Of a DNA stretch of 64,000 nucleotides, positions 18,978 through 28,171 are shown piece after piece. The stretch is from an uncultured Clostridia bacterium. GTDB lineage: Bacteria; Bacillota; Clostridia; Oscillospirales; Acutalibacteraceae. Made by a program: the position numbers and the translations under genes. Location: assembly GCA_944385105.1 (NCBI GenBank), contig CALWVR010000011.1, forward strand, positions 124,001-188,000, read 5' to 3'. The notes below the pieces were generated by a model. That model was not told the origin of the DNA. It saw only the letters and a list, made by a program, of their open reading frames with translations, and searched no databases. Within the stretch, counting starts at the first letter, position 1. Each line of letters opens with the position of its first letter.

Positions 18978-19802
18978 TTGATTTTTGGTCAAAGTTCAGC
19001 AGATAAGGTTAAAAATATTCCTGTAATTCAGATTGAACCCAATAGAGCACAACCACGAATGTGTTTTTCTAAAGAGGAACTTCAGGGGTTATCTGAGAGT
19101 ATCAAAGAGAACGGGATTTTACAGCCATTAACAGTGCGTAAAATTTTCGCGTCTAAATATGAACTGATAGCAGGAGAGCGCAGACTTAGAGCGGCAATAA
19201 TGGCAGACTTTAAAACTGTACCGTGCATTATTGTTGACTGTGATGAGAAGCAGTCGGCAGTATTTGCCTTACTGGAGAATTTACAAAGGGCGGATTTAGG
19301 ACCGTTTGAGGAAGCTGAGGGAATACAAAAACTTATAAATGACTGTGGAATAACGCAAGAAGTTGCAGCGCAAAAGTTGGGGAAAAAGCAGTCTACGGTG
19401 GCGAATAAATTACGTCTTTTAAAACTGAGTAAGGAAGAGCGTCAAATGATAATGGACGCAAATTTAACAGAGCGTCATGCCAGAGCTCTACTTAGACTTG
19501 AGACCCGAGAGCAGAGGGAAATAGCTTTAAATAAAATAATATTAAAGGGACTAAATGTGCAAAAATCTGAATTTTTGATAGATTCAATGATAAGCAATAG
19601 TGAAAATAAGAAAAGTTGTCATAATAGGACGATAATTATTAAGGACCTAAGGATATTTATGAATACAATAAATAAGGCTATAGACACAATGAAGTTGTCG
19701 GGTATACAGGCGGAGCGTTCTCAAAGGGAGACAGATGACTTTATAGAGTATATGGTTAGGATACCGAAGGGGGCTGCTGTGAAAACAAGAGCTAATGCAT
19801 AA
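18978..19802 (+). CDS. noc: ParB-family protein, Noc-like
   Basis: First of two ParB-family proteins here; 274 residues. The N-terminal CTP-binding part shows GERRLRAA and ENLQRADLGPFEEAEG, and a helix-turn-helix follows near 125-150 (QEVAAQKLGKKQSTVANKL). Position between rsmG and parA is that of nucleoid occlusion factor Noc in Bacillus. However, the amphipathic N-terminal tail of Bacillus Noc is not evident: the protein begins MIFGQSSADKVKN. I saw no Noc-type site in the window, so the Noc name is by synteny. TTG start with AGGAGGGGG upstream. A parS lies right after its stop. Confidence 0.8.
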   Translation: MIFGQSSADKVKNIPVIQIEPNRAQPRMCFSKEELQGLSESIKENGILQPLTVRKIFASKYELIAGERRLRAAIMADFKTVPCIIVDCDEKQSAVFALLENLQRADLGPFEEAEGIQKLINDCGITQEVAAQKLGKKQSTVANKLRLLKLSKEERQMIMDANLTERHARALLRLETREQREIALNKIILKGLNVQKSEFLIDSMISNSENKKSCHNRTIIIKDLRIFMNTINKAIDTMKLSGIQAERSQRETDDFIEYMVRIPKGAAVKTRANA

Positions 19803-19818
19803 TGTTTCACGTGAAACA
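19803..19818. promoter_or_regulatory. parS: parS site between noc-like gene and parA
   Basis: Perfect palindrome TGTTTCACGTGAAACA starting at the base after the noc-like stop codon. It is about 2 kb from the copy in mnmG and may also affect parAB expression. Confidence 0.95.
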
Positions 19819-19848
19819 TTGATAATAAAAAATAAGTACTTACAATAG

Positions 19849-19887
19849 AAAGCTATGGTGTTTTATGAAAAATGCCATAGCTTTTTT
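19849..19887 (+). terminator. Strong terminator upstream of parA
   Basis: AAAGCTATGG (19849-19858) pairs with CCATAGCTTT (19875-19884); the pairing continues through G-T and A-T pairs to a 3- or 4-nt loop, then a T tract. Confidence 0.9.
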
Positions 19888-19925
19888 GCGCAAAAAGTGT
19901 CGATTATATTTATTAGCGTTTTTTC

Positions 19926-19953
19926 TTGATTTTTAAAAATAATGTGTTATAAT
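19926..19953 (+). promoter_or_regulatory. parA promoter
   Basis: TTGATT (19926-19931), 16-bp spacer, TATAAT (19948-19953) with TGT before it (extended -10). Predicted start is about 25 nt upstream of the parA GTG. Confidence 0.7.
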
Positions 19954-19984
19954 TTCATTATAATTGTAAAAAAGGTGGGATAAG

Positions 19985-20749
19985 GTGGATAAAATAATTG
20001 CTATAACCAATCAAAAGGGAGGCGTTGGGAAAACAACTACTGCGGTTAATTTGGCAGCTTCACTTGGAAAACTAAAAAAGAAGGTGCTTTTAATAGATGT
20101 AGACCCTCAGAGTAATACGACTAGTGGTGTAGGTTTGGACAAAAGAAAAATTAGTGCGTCAGTTTACGACATTTTTGCCGGGTCAAAAACAGCAGAAAAT
20201 GTCGTAGTAAAGACTGAGTTTGATAACTTAGATATAATACCATCTAGTTTGTCTTTATCAGGCGCTGAAATAGAGCTTGCTAACTTAGAAAATAGAGAGT
20301 CGATTTTAAAAAAGGAAATAGGAAAAATAGTTGATAAATATGATTATGTAATTATTGATTGTCCACCTTCTTTAGGTTTAGTTACAACCAATGTTTTATG
20401 TCTTTGTAATTCAGTTATAATTCCAATACAATGTGAATTCTATGCTTTGGAAGGCCTTTCTCAACTGATTGGAACGGTTAGAAGAATTAAAAGAAGTTAT
20501 AATCTTAATCTTGAGATAGAAGGAATATTATTTACAATGTTCGATAAAAGACTCAAACTAACTCAACAGGTTGCTGATGAGGTAAAAACTCATTTTCAAG
20601 ACAATGTATTTAAAACGGTAATACCGAGGACAATAAGATTATCAGAGGCACCAAGCTTTGGAATGCCGATTATGTATTTTGATAAGCTTTGTAAAGGTGC
20701 AAGGTCATATTTAGCACTTGCGAAAGAAATAATAAAGAATAATGAGTAA
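19985..20749 (+). CDS. parA: Chromosome partitioning ATPase ParA/Soj
   Basis: Deviant Walker ATPase that moves ParB-parS complexes and influences DnaA. 254 residues; the Walker [18 protein letters not shown] starts near residue 10 and includes the signature lysine, and Walker [12 protein letters not shown] is near 118. GTG start with AAGGTGG 6 nt upstream. Its own promoter and a preceding terminator separate it from the noc-like gene. parB follows after 13 bp. Confidence 0.96.
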   Translation: MDKIIAITNQKGGVGKTTTAVNLAASLGKLKKKVLLIDVDPQSNTTSGVGLDKRKISASVYDIFAGSKTAENVVVKTEFDNLDIIPSSLSLSGAEIELANLENRESILKKEIGKIVDKYDYVIIDCPPSLGLVTTNVLCLCNSVIIPIQCEFYALEGLSQLIGTVRRIKRSYNLNLEIEGILFTMFDKRLKLTQQVADEVKTHFQDNVFKTVIPRTIRLSEAPSFGMPIMYFDKLCKGARSYLALAKEIIKNNE

Positions 20750-20762
20750 GAGGAGAGTTGAG

Positions 20763-21635
20763 ATGGCATTAAAAAAGGGTGGACTTGGCAAGGGATTGGA
20801 TGCAATCTTTATAGAGAATGACACTGAGGATAATAATACCGTATTTATAAAAATTTCTGAACTGGAACCAAATAGAGACCAACCCCGAAAAGAGTTTGAC
20901 GAAGAAGCATTAGCGGAACTTGCAGAATCAATAGCACAACATGGGGTATTGCAGCCGCTTTTAGTTAGACCTATTGCAGGAGAGTATTATCAGATTATAG
21001 CCGGTGAGAGAAGATGGAGAGCTTCGAGGATGGCAGGACTTACGGAAGTGCCGGTAATAATAAGAAACTTTACAGATAAGGAGACAATGGAAATTGCGTT
21101 GATAGAAAACTTACAACGTGAAGATTTGTCACCTATAGAAGAGGCTTTGGGTTATAAGTCTTTGATAGATACTTATGGCTTTACTCAAGAGCAACTGTCT
21201 AAAACGGTGGGAAAGTCAAGGTCAGCAATTGCAAATGCATTAAGACTTTTAAATCTGCCGGATAGTGTGTTAGACTTAATCTCAAAAGGAGAACTAAGTT
21301 CAGGACATGCAAGGGCCTTACTTACTTTAAATAACGAAAACGATATTGAAAGAATGGCAAAAATAACAGTCGAAAAGATGCTCTCTGTTAGAGAAGTTGA
21401 AAAGATGTGTAAAAATTTAAACTATATATCTAGTAGCGATAAAAAGGAAACTAAGGCAAAGAGTAAGAGAAATCCATTTTTTGATGAAGTTGAACTGGCT
21501 TTGAAGGAAAGTTTAGGCCGGAAAATAAAGGTTAAGGATAAAGCAAATAAAAATAAAGGAATACTTGAAATAGAATTTTACAGTGATGATGATCTAGCTT
21601 ATATTGCAAAGTGTTTGGGTGAAATGATTTCCTAA
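20763..21635 (+). CDS. parB: Chromosome partitioning protein ParB/Spo0J
   Basis: CTPase clamp loading at parS. About 290 residues from the ATG at 20763, where GAGGAG stands 7 nt upstream and the product begins MALKKGGLGKGLDAIF, the conserved LGKGL start; an earlier ATG at 20742 inside parA lacks a site. CTP-binding motifs GERRWRASR and ENLQREDLSPIEEA, HTH near 155-180 (QEQLSKTVGKSRSAIANAL), dimerisation domain at the C-terminus. It lies 27 bp before serS. Confidence 0.96.
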   Translation: MALKKGGLGKGLDAIFIENDTEDNNTVFIKISELEPNRDQPRKEFDEEALAELAESIAQHGVLQPLLVRPIAGEYYQIIAGERRWRASRMAGLTEVPVIIRNFTDKETMEIALIENLQREDLSPIEEALGYKSLIDTYGFTQEQLSKTVGKSRSAIANALRLLNLPDSVLDLISKGELSSGHARALLTLNNENDIERMAKITVEKMLSVREVEKMCKNLNYISSSDKKETKAKSKRNPFFDEVELALKESLGRKIKVKDKANKNKGILEIEFYSDDDLAYIAKCLGEMIS

Positions 21636-21659
21636 TATTAATTTTAAGGAGATGCTTAA

Positions 21660-22934
<1,275 letters not shown>

Positions 22935-22986
22935 AGTTTTCAACATATTAAAAACATGGAGTTGATAACTTTTAAATACAAAAAGG

Positions 22987-23027
22987 AAAATAAGTCAGTA
23001 AGTAAAAAAATGCTGACTTATTTTTGT
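22987..23027 (+). terminator. Terminator after serS
   Basis: AAAATAAGTCAG (22987-22998) pairs perfectly with CTGACTTATTTT (23013-23024), followed by T residues. Confidence 0.88.
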
Positions 23028-23066
23028 GTATTTCTGTGATATATGTGTGAATTTTGTTTGAAAATA

Positions 23067-23096
23067 TTGACAAATATTAGTTTAATATGATAAAAT
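23067..23096 (+). promoter_or_regulatory. Consensus promoter in the serS-downstream region
   Basis: TTGACA (23067-23072), 18-bp spacer, TAAAAT (23091-23096) preceded by TGA (extended -10). Predicted start is near 23103. No convincing gene begins within 500 bp, which points to an RNA or a long leader. Confidence 0.65.
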
Positions 23097-23102
23097 AACT
23101 TT

Positions 23103-23200
23103 GTATGTGCAGGATTTTTTAAAATATTATTTTTATAAATTTCCGTGAAAGGAGGAAGAAAAGGCTTATTAAGGATACTGTCTGCACATAAATTAGTTTT
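23103..23200 (+). ncRNA. Candidate structured RNA
   Basis: Starting at the predicted transcript start, TATGTGCAG (23104-23112) is exactly complementary to CTGCACATA (23182-23190), so a 9-bp helix would close about 70 nt. AATTAGTTTTT follows the 3' arm and could end transcription. The interior is purine-rich (GTGAAAGGAGGAAG). I do not recognise a known RNA family, and it lacks the conserved SRP RNA loop. It could be a small RNA or the leader of the exported paralogue genes. Confidence 0.4.
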
Positions 23201-23673
23201 TCTGTTGCCGATAAAAGAAAAACAATATTCTTTATTACTTAATTGAGTATTATTATAGAGGTATAAGTTTGTTGCATTAAAACGTTTAGAAAATTTATGC
23301 TTTTAGTTTTTTAACTGAATTTTTTTAGTAAAACTAAGGGATTTAAATATAGACTTTATTTTTATTAAATAATTTTTTCTTATTTACAGATTTTTTATAT
23401 AAGAAGTAGTTGTATACCGAATTGTAGTTTATTTAATTAAGAGAGAAAATTGATTTTATTTAAAGTGATTGTGGAAAATAAAATTTTTAAGGCAAGATAA
23501 ATTAAAAATTTTTGATTGCTAGTATAATAGGTTTTATCTAAAAATGAGTGTAACTTTATTTATTTCTAATATATTGTAATAATGAGTTAGTGAAGACTAA
23601 GATAGCATTTTTTGAATTGGATACAATTATAATAGCTTTGGTTTATATAAAATTTTTTGGAAGAAGGATATTG
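23201..23673. other. Gene-free AT-rich region
   Basis: About 470 bp, very AT-rich, with stop codons in all frames and no ribosome site leading to a sustained reading frame. It may be leader for the paralogue trio or decayed sequence. I see no promoter here that I would defend. Confidence 0.5.
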
Positions 23674-24204
23674 ATGAAAAAAATAGTGGTTTTGTTTATG
23701 CTGTTTATACTTAGTCTTATGAGTATAAGTAGTAGTTTTGCAGATAGGTTTAATGTACCAATTTCGGGATTAGTAACTGAAAAGAATGAAGATGCTTTGA
23801 TGGACCTAATTTTTGAGTTTTTTGGTAAAAGTAGTGAAGGACTAGATATATTTATCAGATCAGATAATTTTAATGACAATGATGAATTAATGATAATTTA
23901 TAATCAGGTTACAAAGGAATATTCTCCAGTGAATATTGCGCAAATAAATACTTTAAGGTTTTTACAACAACAATTGGAAGATGGAAAAGAAATCTTAAAT
24001 GCAAATAAGATTTTATTTATTGTACTGACTAAAAATATAAAAATATCCCCGTTCTTTGCAAGGGTTCTAATTGATAAGGCTAAAGAAGAAAGAAGGTTGA
24101 TTAGTTGCTGCTGTCCATATTTAAGGGTATCTAAATTAATAAATGATCATTGTAGAAAATTAATACAATGTGAATATTTTTCTTTAGCATGTGGAAACGG
24201 ATAA
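23674..24204 (+). CDS. Exported protein, paralogue A of a three-gene family
   Basis: 176 residues from the ATG at 23674 (GAAGAAGGAT upstream); an in-frame upstream extension lacks a ribosome site. Residues 1-23 are a clear Sec signal peptide with likely cleavage after SSSFA, before DRFNVP. The core at 109-142 (NANKILFIVLTKNIKIS, then LIDKAKEERR) recurs in the next two genes. The C-terminal part is cysteine-rich: C145, C146, C147, C160, C166 and C173. No known domain recognised. The gene overlaps paralogue B by 16 bp. Function unknown; an extracellular location is inferred. Confidence 0.72.
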   Translation: MKKIVVLFMLFILSLMSISSSFADRFNVPISGLVTEKNEDALMDLIFEFFGKSSEGLDIFIRSDNFNDNDELMIIYNQVTKEYSPVNIAQINTLRFLQQQLEDGKEILNANKILFIVLTKNIKISPFFARVLIDKAKEERRLISCCCPYLRVSKLINDHCRKLIQCEYFSLACGNG

Positions 24205-24623
24205 TAGTCATTTTACTCTTGCTGAATTTTTTCTTTAATCATTTATGTTTAGACTGTATGGCAGGGAAGGGGCATATAGATTTTACTAAAGAAGAACTAA
24301 TAAACAATTTTTTGTCATGTGAAAGATTAACTAACTTTGAGGTAATCGAATTAAGGGATGCTATTTTAGCAAAAAGATATAAAGATAATAATGATAAAGA
24401 GTATTATAAAATTTGTTTAGAGATGTCAGGGAAACATAAGGATTATATTGCAATGAAGATATTTTTATATTTATTAAAGAATAATATAAAAATATCTGAA
24501 AAAGAAGCCAATAAATTGATTTTAGTAGCGGAAAAAGAAAGAAAAAATTTAAGAGCAATGTATGGCTCTTTGTGTGATGAACATTTAGCTTTTTTGCTAT
24601 ATGAAATAATTGCAGGAATTTAA
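24189..24623 (+). CDS. Exported or membrane-anchored protein, paralogue B
   Basis: 144 residues. Starts inside the end of paralogue A with no visible ribosome site, so translational coupling is likely. Residues 5-19 form a hydrophobic signal or anchor; C20 and C23 follow it, but no proper lipobox is visible. The core at 88-121 (AMKIFLYLLKNNIKIS, then LILVAEKER) aligns with A and C, including the NxI and the AxxER ends. Cysteines at 20, 23, 44, 76 and 129. It lacks the FADR motif that marks the mature start in A and C. Unknown function. Confidence 0.68.
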   Translation: MWKRIIVILLLLNFFFNHLCLDCMAGKGHIDFTKEELINNFLSCERLTNFEVIELRDAILAKRYKDNNDKEYYKICLEMSGKHKDYIAMKIFLYLLKNNIKISEKEANKLILVAEKERKNLRAMYGSLCDEHLAFLLYEIIAGI

Positions 24624-24644
24624 TATATAAATAAAGAGGTAGTT

Positions 24645-25112
24645 ATGAATAAGATATTAAAAAAATTATTAAGTATATCATTAATTTTAGTTTCAGTTTT
24701 TGGGACAACATTTAGTGCATTTGCAGATAGACTTTATTTTGAATCAGAGGTGCCCATAAAACAAAGGGCTATGAGTGTTTTTATAGAGAAAGAGACTTTA
24801 GATATAGATTCAGCTAATATAATTAGTGAAGCAATCCAATACAATGGTTTTGGAGAGAACAAGCAAGAATTTAGTCTAGCGTTAGGAATCCATGAATGGA
24901 TTGAGAATAAGAATTCAAGCGGTGCAAATAAGCTACTTTACATGATTATAAGGAATGATATATCATTACCGGTTGATGATATATATAAGCTAATAGAGTT
25001 AGCAAACCAGGAAAGATGGTTTCTCGTTAGAGTAAGTTCGAGAAATGCATTAGCATTATCAGGATATGGAAGTGTTAAAGAGTTTTTGGCTAAAGAAGTG
25101 TTAATTGACTAG
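24645..25112 (+). CDS. Exported protein, paralogue C
   Basis: 155 residues with a good site AGAGGTAGTT before the ATG. Signal peptide 1-27 with cleavage after SAFA, giving a mature start DRLYF that parallels A. Core at 94-127 (ANKLLYMIIRNDISLP, then LIELANQERW). No cysteine at all, unlike A and B, so disulfides are not part of the shared fold. A strong bidirectional terminator follows. The three genes likely form one transcript. No homologue recognised. Confidence 0.72.
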   Translation: MNKILKKLLSISLILVSVFGTTFSAFADRLYFESEVPIKQRAMSVFIEKETLDIDSANIISEAIQYNGFGENKQEFSLALGIHEWIENKNSSGANKLLYMIIRNDISLPVDDIYKLIELANQERWFLVRVSSRNALALSGYGSVKEFLAKEVLID

Positions 25113-25114
25113 TA

Positions 25115-25147
25115 AAAAAGCGTTTCATTATTATGAAACGCTTTTTT
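25115..25147. terminator. Bidirectional terminator
   Basis: AAAAAGCGTTTCAT pairs with ATGAAACGCTTTTT around a 4-nt loop, between the convergent paralogue C and DUF3048 genes. Confidence 0.92.
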
Positions 25148-25161
25148 TATTAACTTTTTAT

Positions 25162-26202
25162 CTATTCAACATTTATTTTTCCAAAACCAGGAAGCACGCA
25201 GATATAGGACTGACCAGGAAGGATAGATAGAGGTTTATTGTCTAAAGTAGTATAAGTAAAGGGCATATTATCACTTTTTTTATGCCATTTGATATCTATA
25301 ATTTTGCCATGAGACATATATTTTCCGGTTCCATTTCCATGTAGGTCAATTTTTAAAAGTTCAGTATTGTCAATTCTTTCAGCGTGCACGTTAAGAACGA
25401 ATACATTGGGTTTAGAGTTTTGCACATTATCCATTGCGTCCATTTGAGGTTTTTTAAACTGTGATATGTAATATGTTTCTTTTTCTTTGTTATAGTCAAA
25501 AATAGTATTTTTATATCCAGAAAACGTAACAGTAAGTCTATTAGCGTCTGAACCATTTAAAACAGGAGAATTATCAGAAAAGTTATATTTAAATGAGGTA
25601 TTAGATAGTTCTTTTGAAAATCCTTTTTTATTAATTCCTGCAAGTATTTTTTCCCCGGAAGTTAAGGCGCTATGTTCGAACCCTAAATTTTTACGTCTTT
25701 CTGGGTCTCTCCACATGAAAGCTTCATTACTTTTTAGATCAATAGAGTCTATGTATCCAGACTTTAAGATTTGGTATGCGATATCGCTACCCCCAAGGTG
25801 AATATATATAGATTCAAACCCTTTAGCAATATGTATAAAATAAGGTCTTGCACTTCTTACACTACCAATAGTATCAGCAGATGATATATCTTTAAAGACA
25901 CTCATAATTCTTGTGATACCGCCTTCTATAGGACATTCATATAACAAGTCAGCTCTATTTACTCCGAATAAAGGTTGTCCTTTATGCATATTATTTATCA
26001 TTACACATACAGGCCTTAAACTTATCTTCTCCTGGTCTATTTCAAGACCAGTGAGAGGATTTAAGTTAGCACTCATTTGTTGAGTTTCAGAAGCATCCAT
26101 TTCAGGCGTTTCAGCAGTTTCATTTGAACATCCATACAATGTGAATATCGACATTAAACTTACTACTAAAACTAAAATTATTTTGTTTTTGACATTTTTC
26201 AT
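25162..26202 (-). CDS. DUF3048 (YerB-like) lipoprotein
   Basis: About 346 residues from the ATG at 26202, which has GGAGG 8 nt upstream; a longer reading has no site. A lipoprotein signal ends in a TLYGC lipobox, followed by a Ser/Thr/Glu-rich linker. The mature part contains NPLTGLEID, RPVCVMINN, GVNRADLLYECPIEGGITR and GSVRSARPYF, the conserved blocks of the YerB/DUF3048 family. Biochemical function is not established. Likely membrane-anchored on the outer face. Monocistronic between two terminators and the ppa promoter. Confidence 0.9.
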   Translation of the reverse strand: MKNVKNKIILVLVVSLMSIFTLYGCSNETAETPEMDASETQQMSANLNPLTGLEIDQEKISLRPVCVMINNMHKGQPLFGVNRADLLYECPIEGGITRIMSVFKDISSADTIGSVRSARPYFIHIAKGFESIYIHLGGSDIAYQILKSGYIDSIDLKSNEAFMWRDPERRKNLGFEHSALTSGEKILAGINKKGFSKELSNTSFKYNFSDNSPVLNGSDANRLTVTFSGYKNTIFDYNKEKETYYISQFKKPQMDAMDNVQNSKPNVFVLNVHAERIDNTELLKIDLHGNGTGKYMSHGKIIDIKWHKKSDNMPFTYTTLDNKPLSILPGQSYICVLPGFGKINVE

Positions 26203-26263
26203 CAACAAGTCCTCCATATTTTATAATAATTTACGATTTGTACTATGTTTTTTAATAAAATGA

Positions 26264-26291
26264 TTTACAAAATAAATGTATGTGGTATACT
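26264..26291 (+). promoter_or_regulatory. ppa promoter
   Basis: TTTACA (26264-26269), 16-bp spacer, TATACT (26286-26291) with an extended TGG. Predicted start leaves a leader of about 70 nt. Confidence 0.6.
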
Positions 26292-26370
26292 ATATTGTAG
26301 CATTAAAGGTGAACAGTTTTTGTAATATAATGAAAATGTACACTTAATTTTAAAAGGAGAGTTGATTGTC

Positions 26371-26910
26371 TTGAAGAATATTTGGCATGATATTGATGCT
26401 TCGAGGATTACTACCAAAGATTTTATAGTAGTTATAGAAATACCTAAGGCAAGTAAAACGAAGTATGAATTAGATAAACAAACTGGAATGTTAAAGCTTG
26501 ATAGAGTGTTACATACGTCAACACATTATCCTGCAAACTATGGATTTATTCCTCGTACATATGCAGAAGATCTTGATCCACTTGATGCTTTGGTTCTTTG
26601 CTCTGAAAGAATTTTTCCTTCAACTTTAGTAAGGTGTTATCCTATAGGAGTTATAAGAATGGTTGATAATGGTGAGAATGATGAGAAAATTATAGCAGTA
26701 CCATATAGTGATCCTGTATACAACTGTTATAAAGATGTTAGTGAATTACCTGCGCATATATTTGATGAAATGCGTCACTTCTTTACAGTTTATAAAGAAC
26801 TGGAAGGTAAAAAAACTGCTGTAGAGAAAGTTGAAGGACTTGATAAAGCTTTAAAGGTTATAGATAAATGCATTGACTCTTATAAAGAGAAATTTGGATA
26901 TAGCATGTAA
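26371..26910 (+). CDS. ppa: Inorganic pyrophosphatase (family I)
   Basis: Hydrolyses pyrophosphate to pull biosynthesis forward. Family I features: KYELDKQTG, HYPANYGFIPRTYAEDLDPLDALVL with the metal-binding aspartates, and a VPYSDP segment. Start is TTG at 26371, giving MKNIWHDID as in relatives, with AAGGAGAG 10 nt upstream; a TTG at 26362 is too close to that site. 179 residues, normal. A perfect palindromic terminator follows. Its presence beside ppdK-based metabolism does not by itself say which glycolytic variant is used. Confidence 0.95.
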   Translation: MKNIWHDIDASRITTKDFIVVIEIPKASKTKYELDKQTGMLKLDRVLHTSTHYPANYGFIPRTYAEDLDPLDALVLCSERIFPSTLVRCYPIGVIRMVDNGENDEKIIAVPYSDPVYNCYKDVSELPAHIFDEMRHFFTVYKELEGKKTAVEKVEGLDKALKVIDKCIDSYKEKFGYSM

Positions 26911-26923
26911 TGTTATTCCTTTT

Positions 26924-26961
26924 AAATTAGGACATTTCTAATATTAGAAATGTCCTAATTT
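26924..26961. terminator. Bidirectional terminator between ppa and the PrsA-like gene
   Basis: A 38-bp perfect palindrome: AAATTAGGACATTTCTAAT is followed directly by its reverse complement, with A and T tracts at the ends. Confidence 0.9.
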
Positions 26962-26964
26962 TAT

Positions 26965-28032
26965 TTATTTATTATCAAACATAGATGGATTATATTGGTT
27001 TATGGCAGAATTATTAACCTCAATGTTTAAACTGTCAATAGTCTGATTAATTTTGTTTTGGAACTCATCAGATTTCATGGTTTTTAATATGGATGAACGT
27101 TCAGTTTCATCATTTAAATCTAGAGCTGACTCATCAAGACTAGATCTAAATAGGAAGATGTATATATCATCAAACTTTAAGTAAGTAGCTTTACCAACTT
27201 CAAGAGACTTAGCAGCATTTCTCATTTCTTCTGCATATTGTTCGTCATTTGGATTAAATAGAAGTTCATGTAGTGGAGTATCAGACTCATCAAGTCCATC
27301 AACCTGTTTTATTTCCTGACTTATTTGGTCTATACTATTAGTGCCGGAATTAATTTCATCTGAGTATTTTTTAAATTGACTTTCTATAACTTCCTCAGTA
27401 TCGTTTGTATTTCCAACCATTTGGTCGTCTGAATTTTCATTAGATGATTCATTTCCATCATATGGGGCTTTGGAGTACACCAAAAGTCTAATATAATTTT
27501 CTTTATAATAATTAACAATTTCTTCGTCTGATACAGGATTAGTTCCATCTTTTCCGTAAGTTGCTTCAAATATTTTCTCCGTTTTTATATCTATTAAAGT
27601 ACCTGCCTCGTGGAAAGCATCTTTACTTATACCATACTTAGTTTCTAAAGCTGTTCCGACTTCATTCCAAGTAGAATCAGTAATATTTTGAGCTTCTTCC
27701 GTTTCCTTATCAGTAAGACTTAGGTTTAAATCTTTAAATAATTTTTCTTTAGCAAGTTTCTCTTTAGAAAGCTGAATGGCCTTTTCACGAATCCAGTCAG
27801 AAGCGTTTTTATCTTCAATCTGTTCATTTGATATATCATCAGTAGCGATACCTTTGCTTGACAATTGAGTTATCGCAAGGTTGTGTGCTACTAATAAGTA
27901 GTATACGTATTCACTAGAGGTTACATTATCGTCTTCAGTTTTCAAAGCCCATGAATTATTAGAACAAGCCGATGTAGATATAGCTAAAGTTATACATAAA
28001 AATAGCGCTAATATTTGTTTCACTCTTTTCAT
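26965..28032 (-). CDS. PrsA/SurA-like lipoprotein foldase candidate
   Basis: 355 residues. Signal peptide with lipobox STSAC near residue 23, then an alpha-helical region resembling the SurA/PrsA N-terminal chaperone domain. A parvulin domain with its usual motifs is not evident; instead there is an acidic, Asn/Ser-rich segment near 200-225 and a helical tail. It follows mfd on the same strand, an arrangement common in Clostridia for foldase-type genes. The ATG has GGAGG upstream. The foldase role is inference; it may act only as a chaperone. Confidence 0.72.
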   Translation of the reverse strand: MKRVKQILALFLCITLAISTSACSNNSWALKTEDDNVTSSEYVYYLLVAHNLAITQLSSKGIATDDISNEQIEDKNASDWIREKAIQLSKEKLAKEKLFKDLNLSLTDKETEEAQNITDSTWNEVGTALETKYGISKDAFHEAGTLIDIKTEKIFEATYGKDGTNPVSDEEIVNYYKENYIRLLVYSKAPYDGNESSNENSDDQMVGNTNDTEEVIESQFKKYSDEINSGTNSIDQISQEIKQVDGLDESDTPLHELLFNPNDEQYAEEMRNAAKSLEVGKATYLKFDDIYIFLFRSSLDESALDLNDETERSSILKTMKSDEFQNKINQTIDSLNIEVNNSAINQYNPSMFDNK

Positions 28033-28171
28033 TTTATTAGAGCCTCCAATTAAAATTTTTTTTAATATACACTCTCAAATTATACACTCAAACTGAGAAC
28101 TTGTCTATATTAATAAAATAACAAATATAGATAATATTTTGTTGAATTTAAACGAATAAATTTTTATTAAT

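Noticed and set aside
23103..23200. SRP (4.5S-like) RNA
   Set aside because: Length and hairpin shape fit loosely, but the conserved asymmetric loop and GGAA tetraloop region are missing.
23145..23246. Possible 33-codon GTG-started peptide
   Set aside because: The GGAGG lies inside the frame, not before the GTG, and the frame overlaps the predicted RNA helix.
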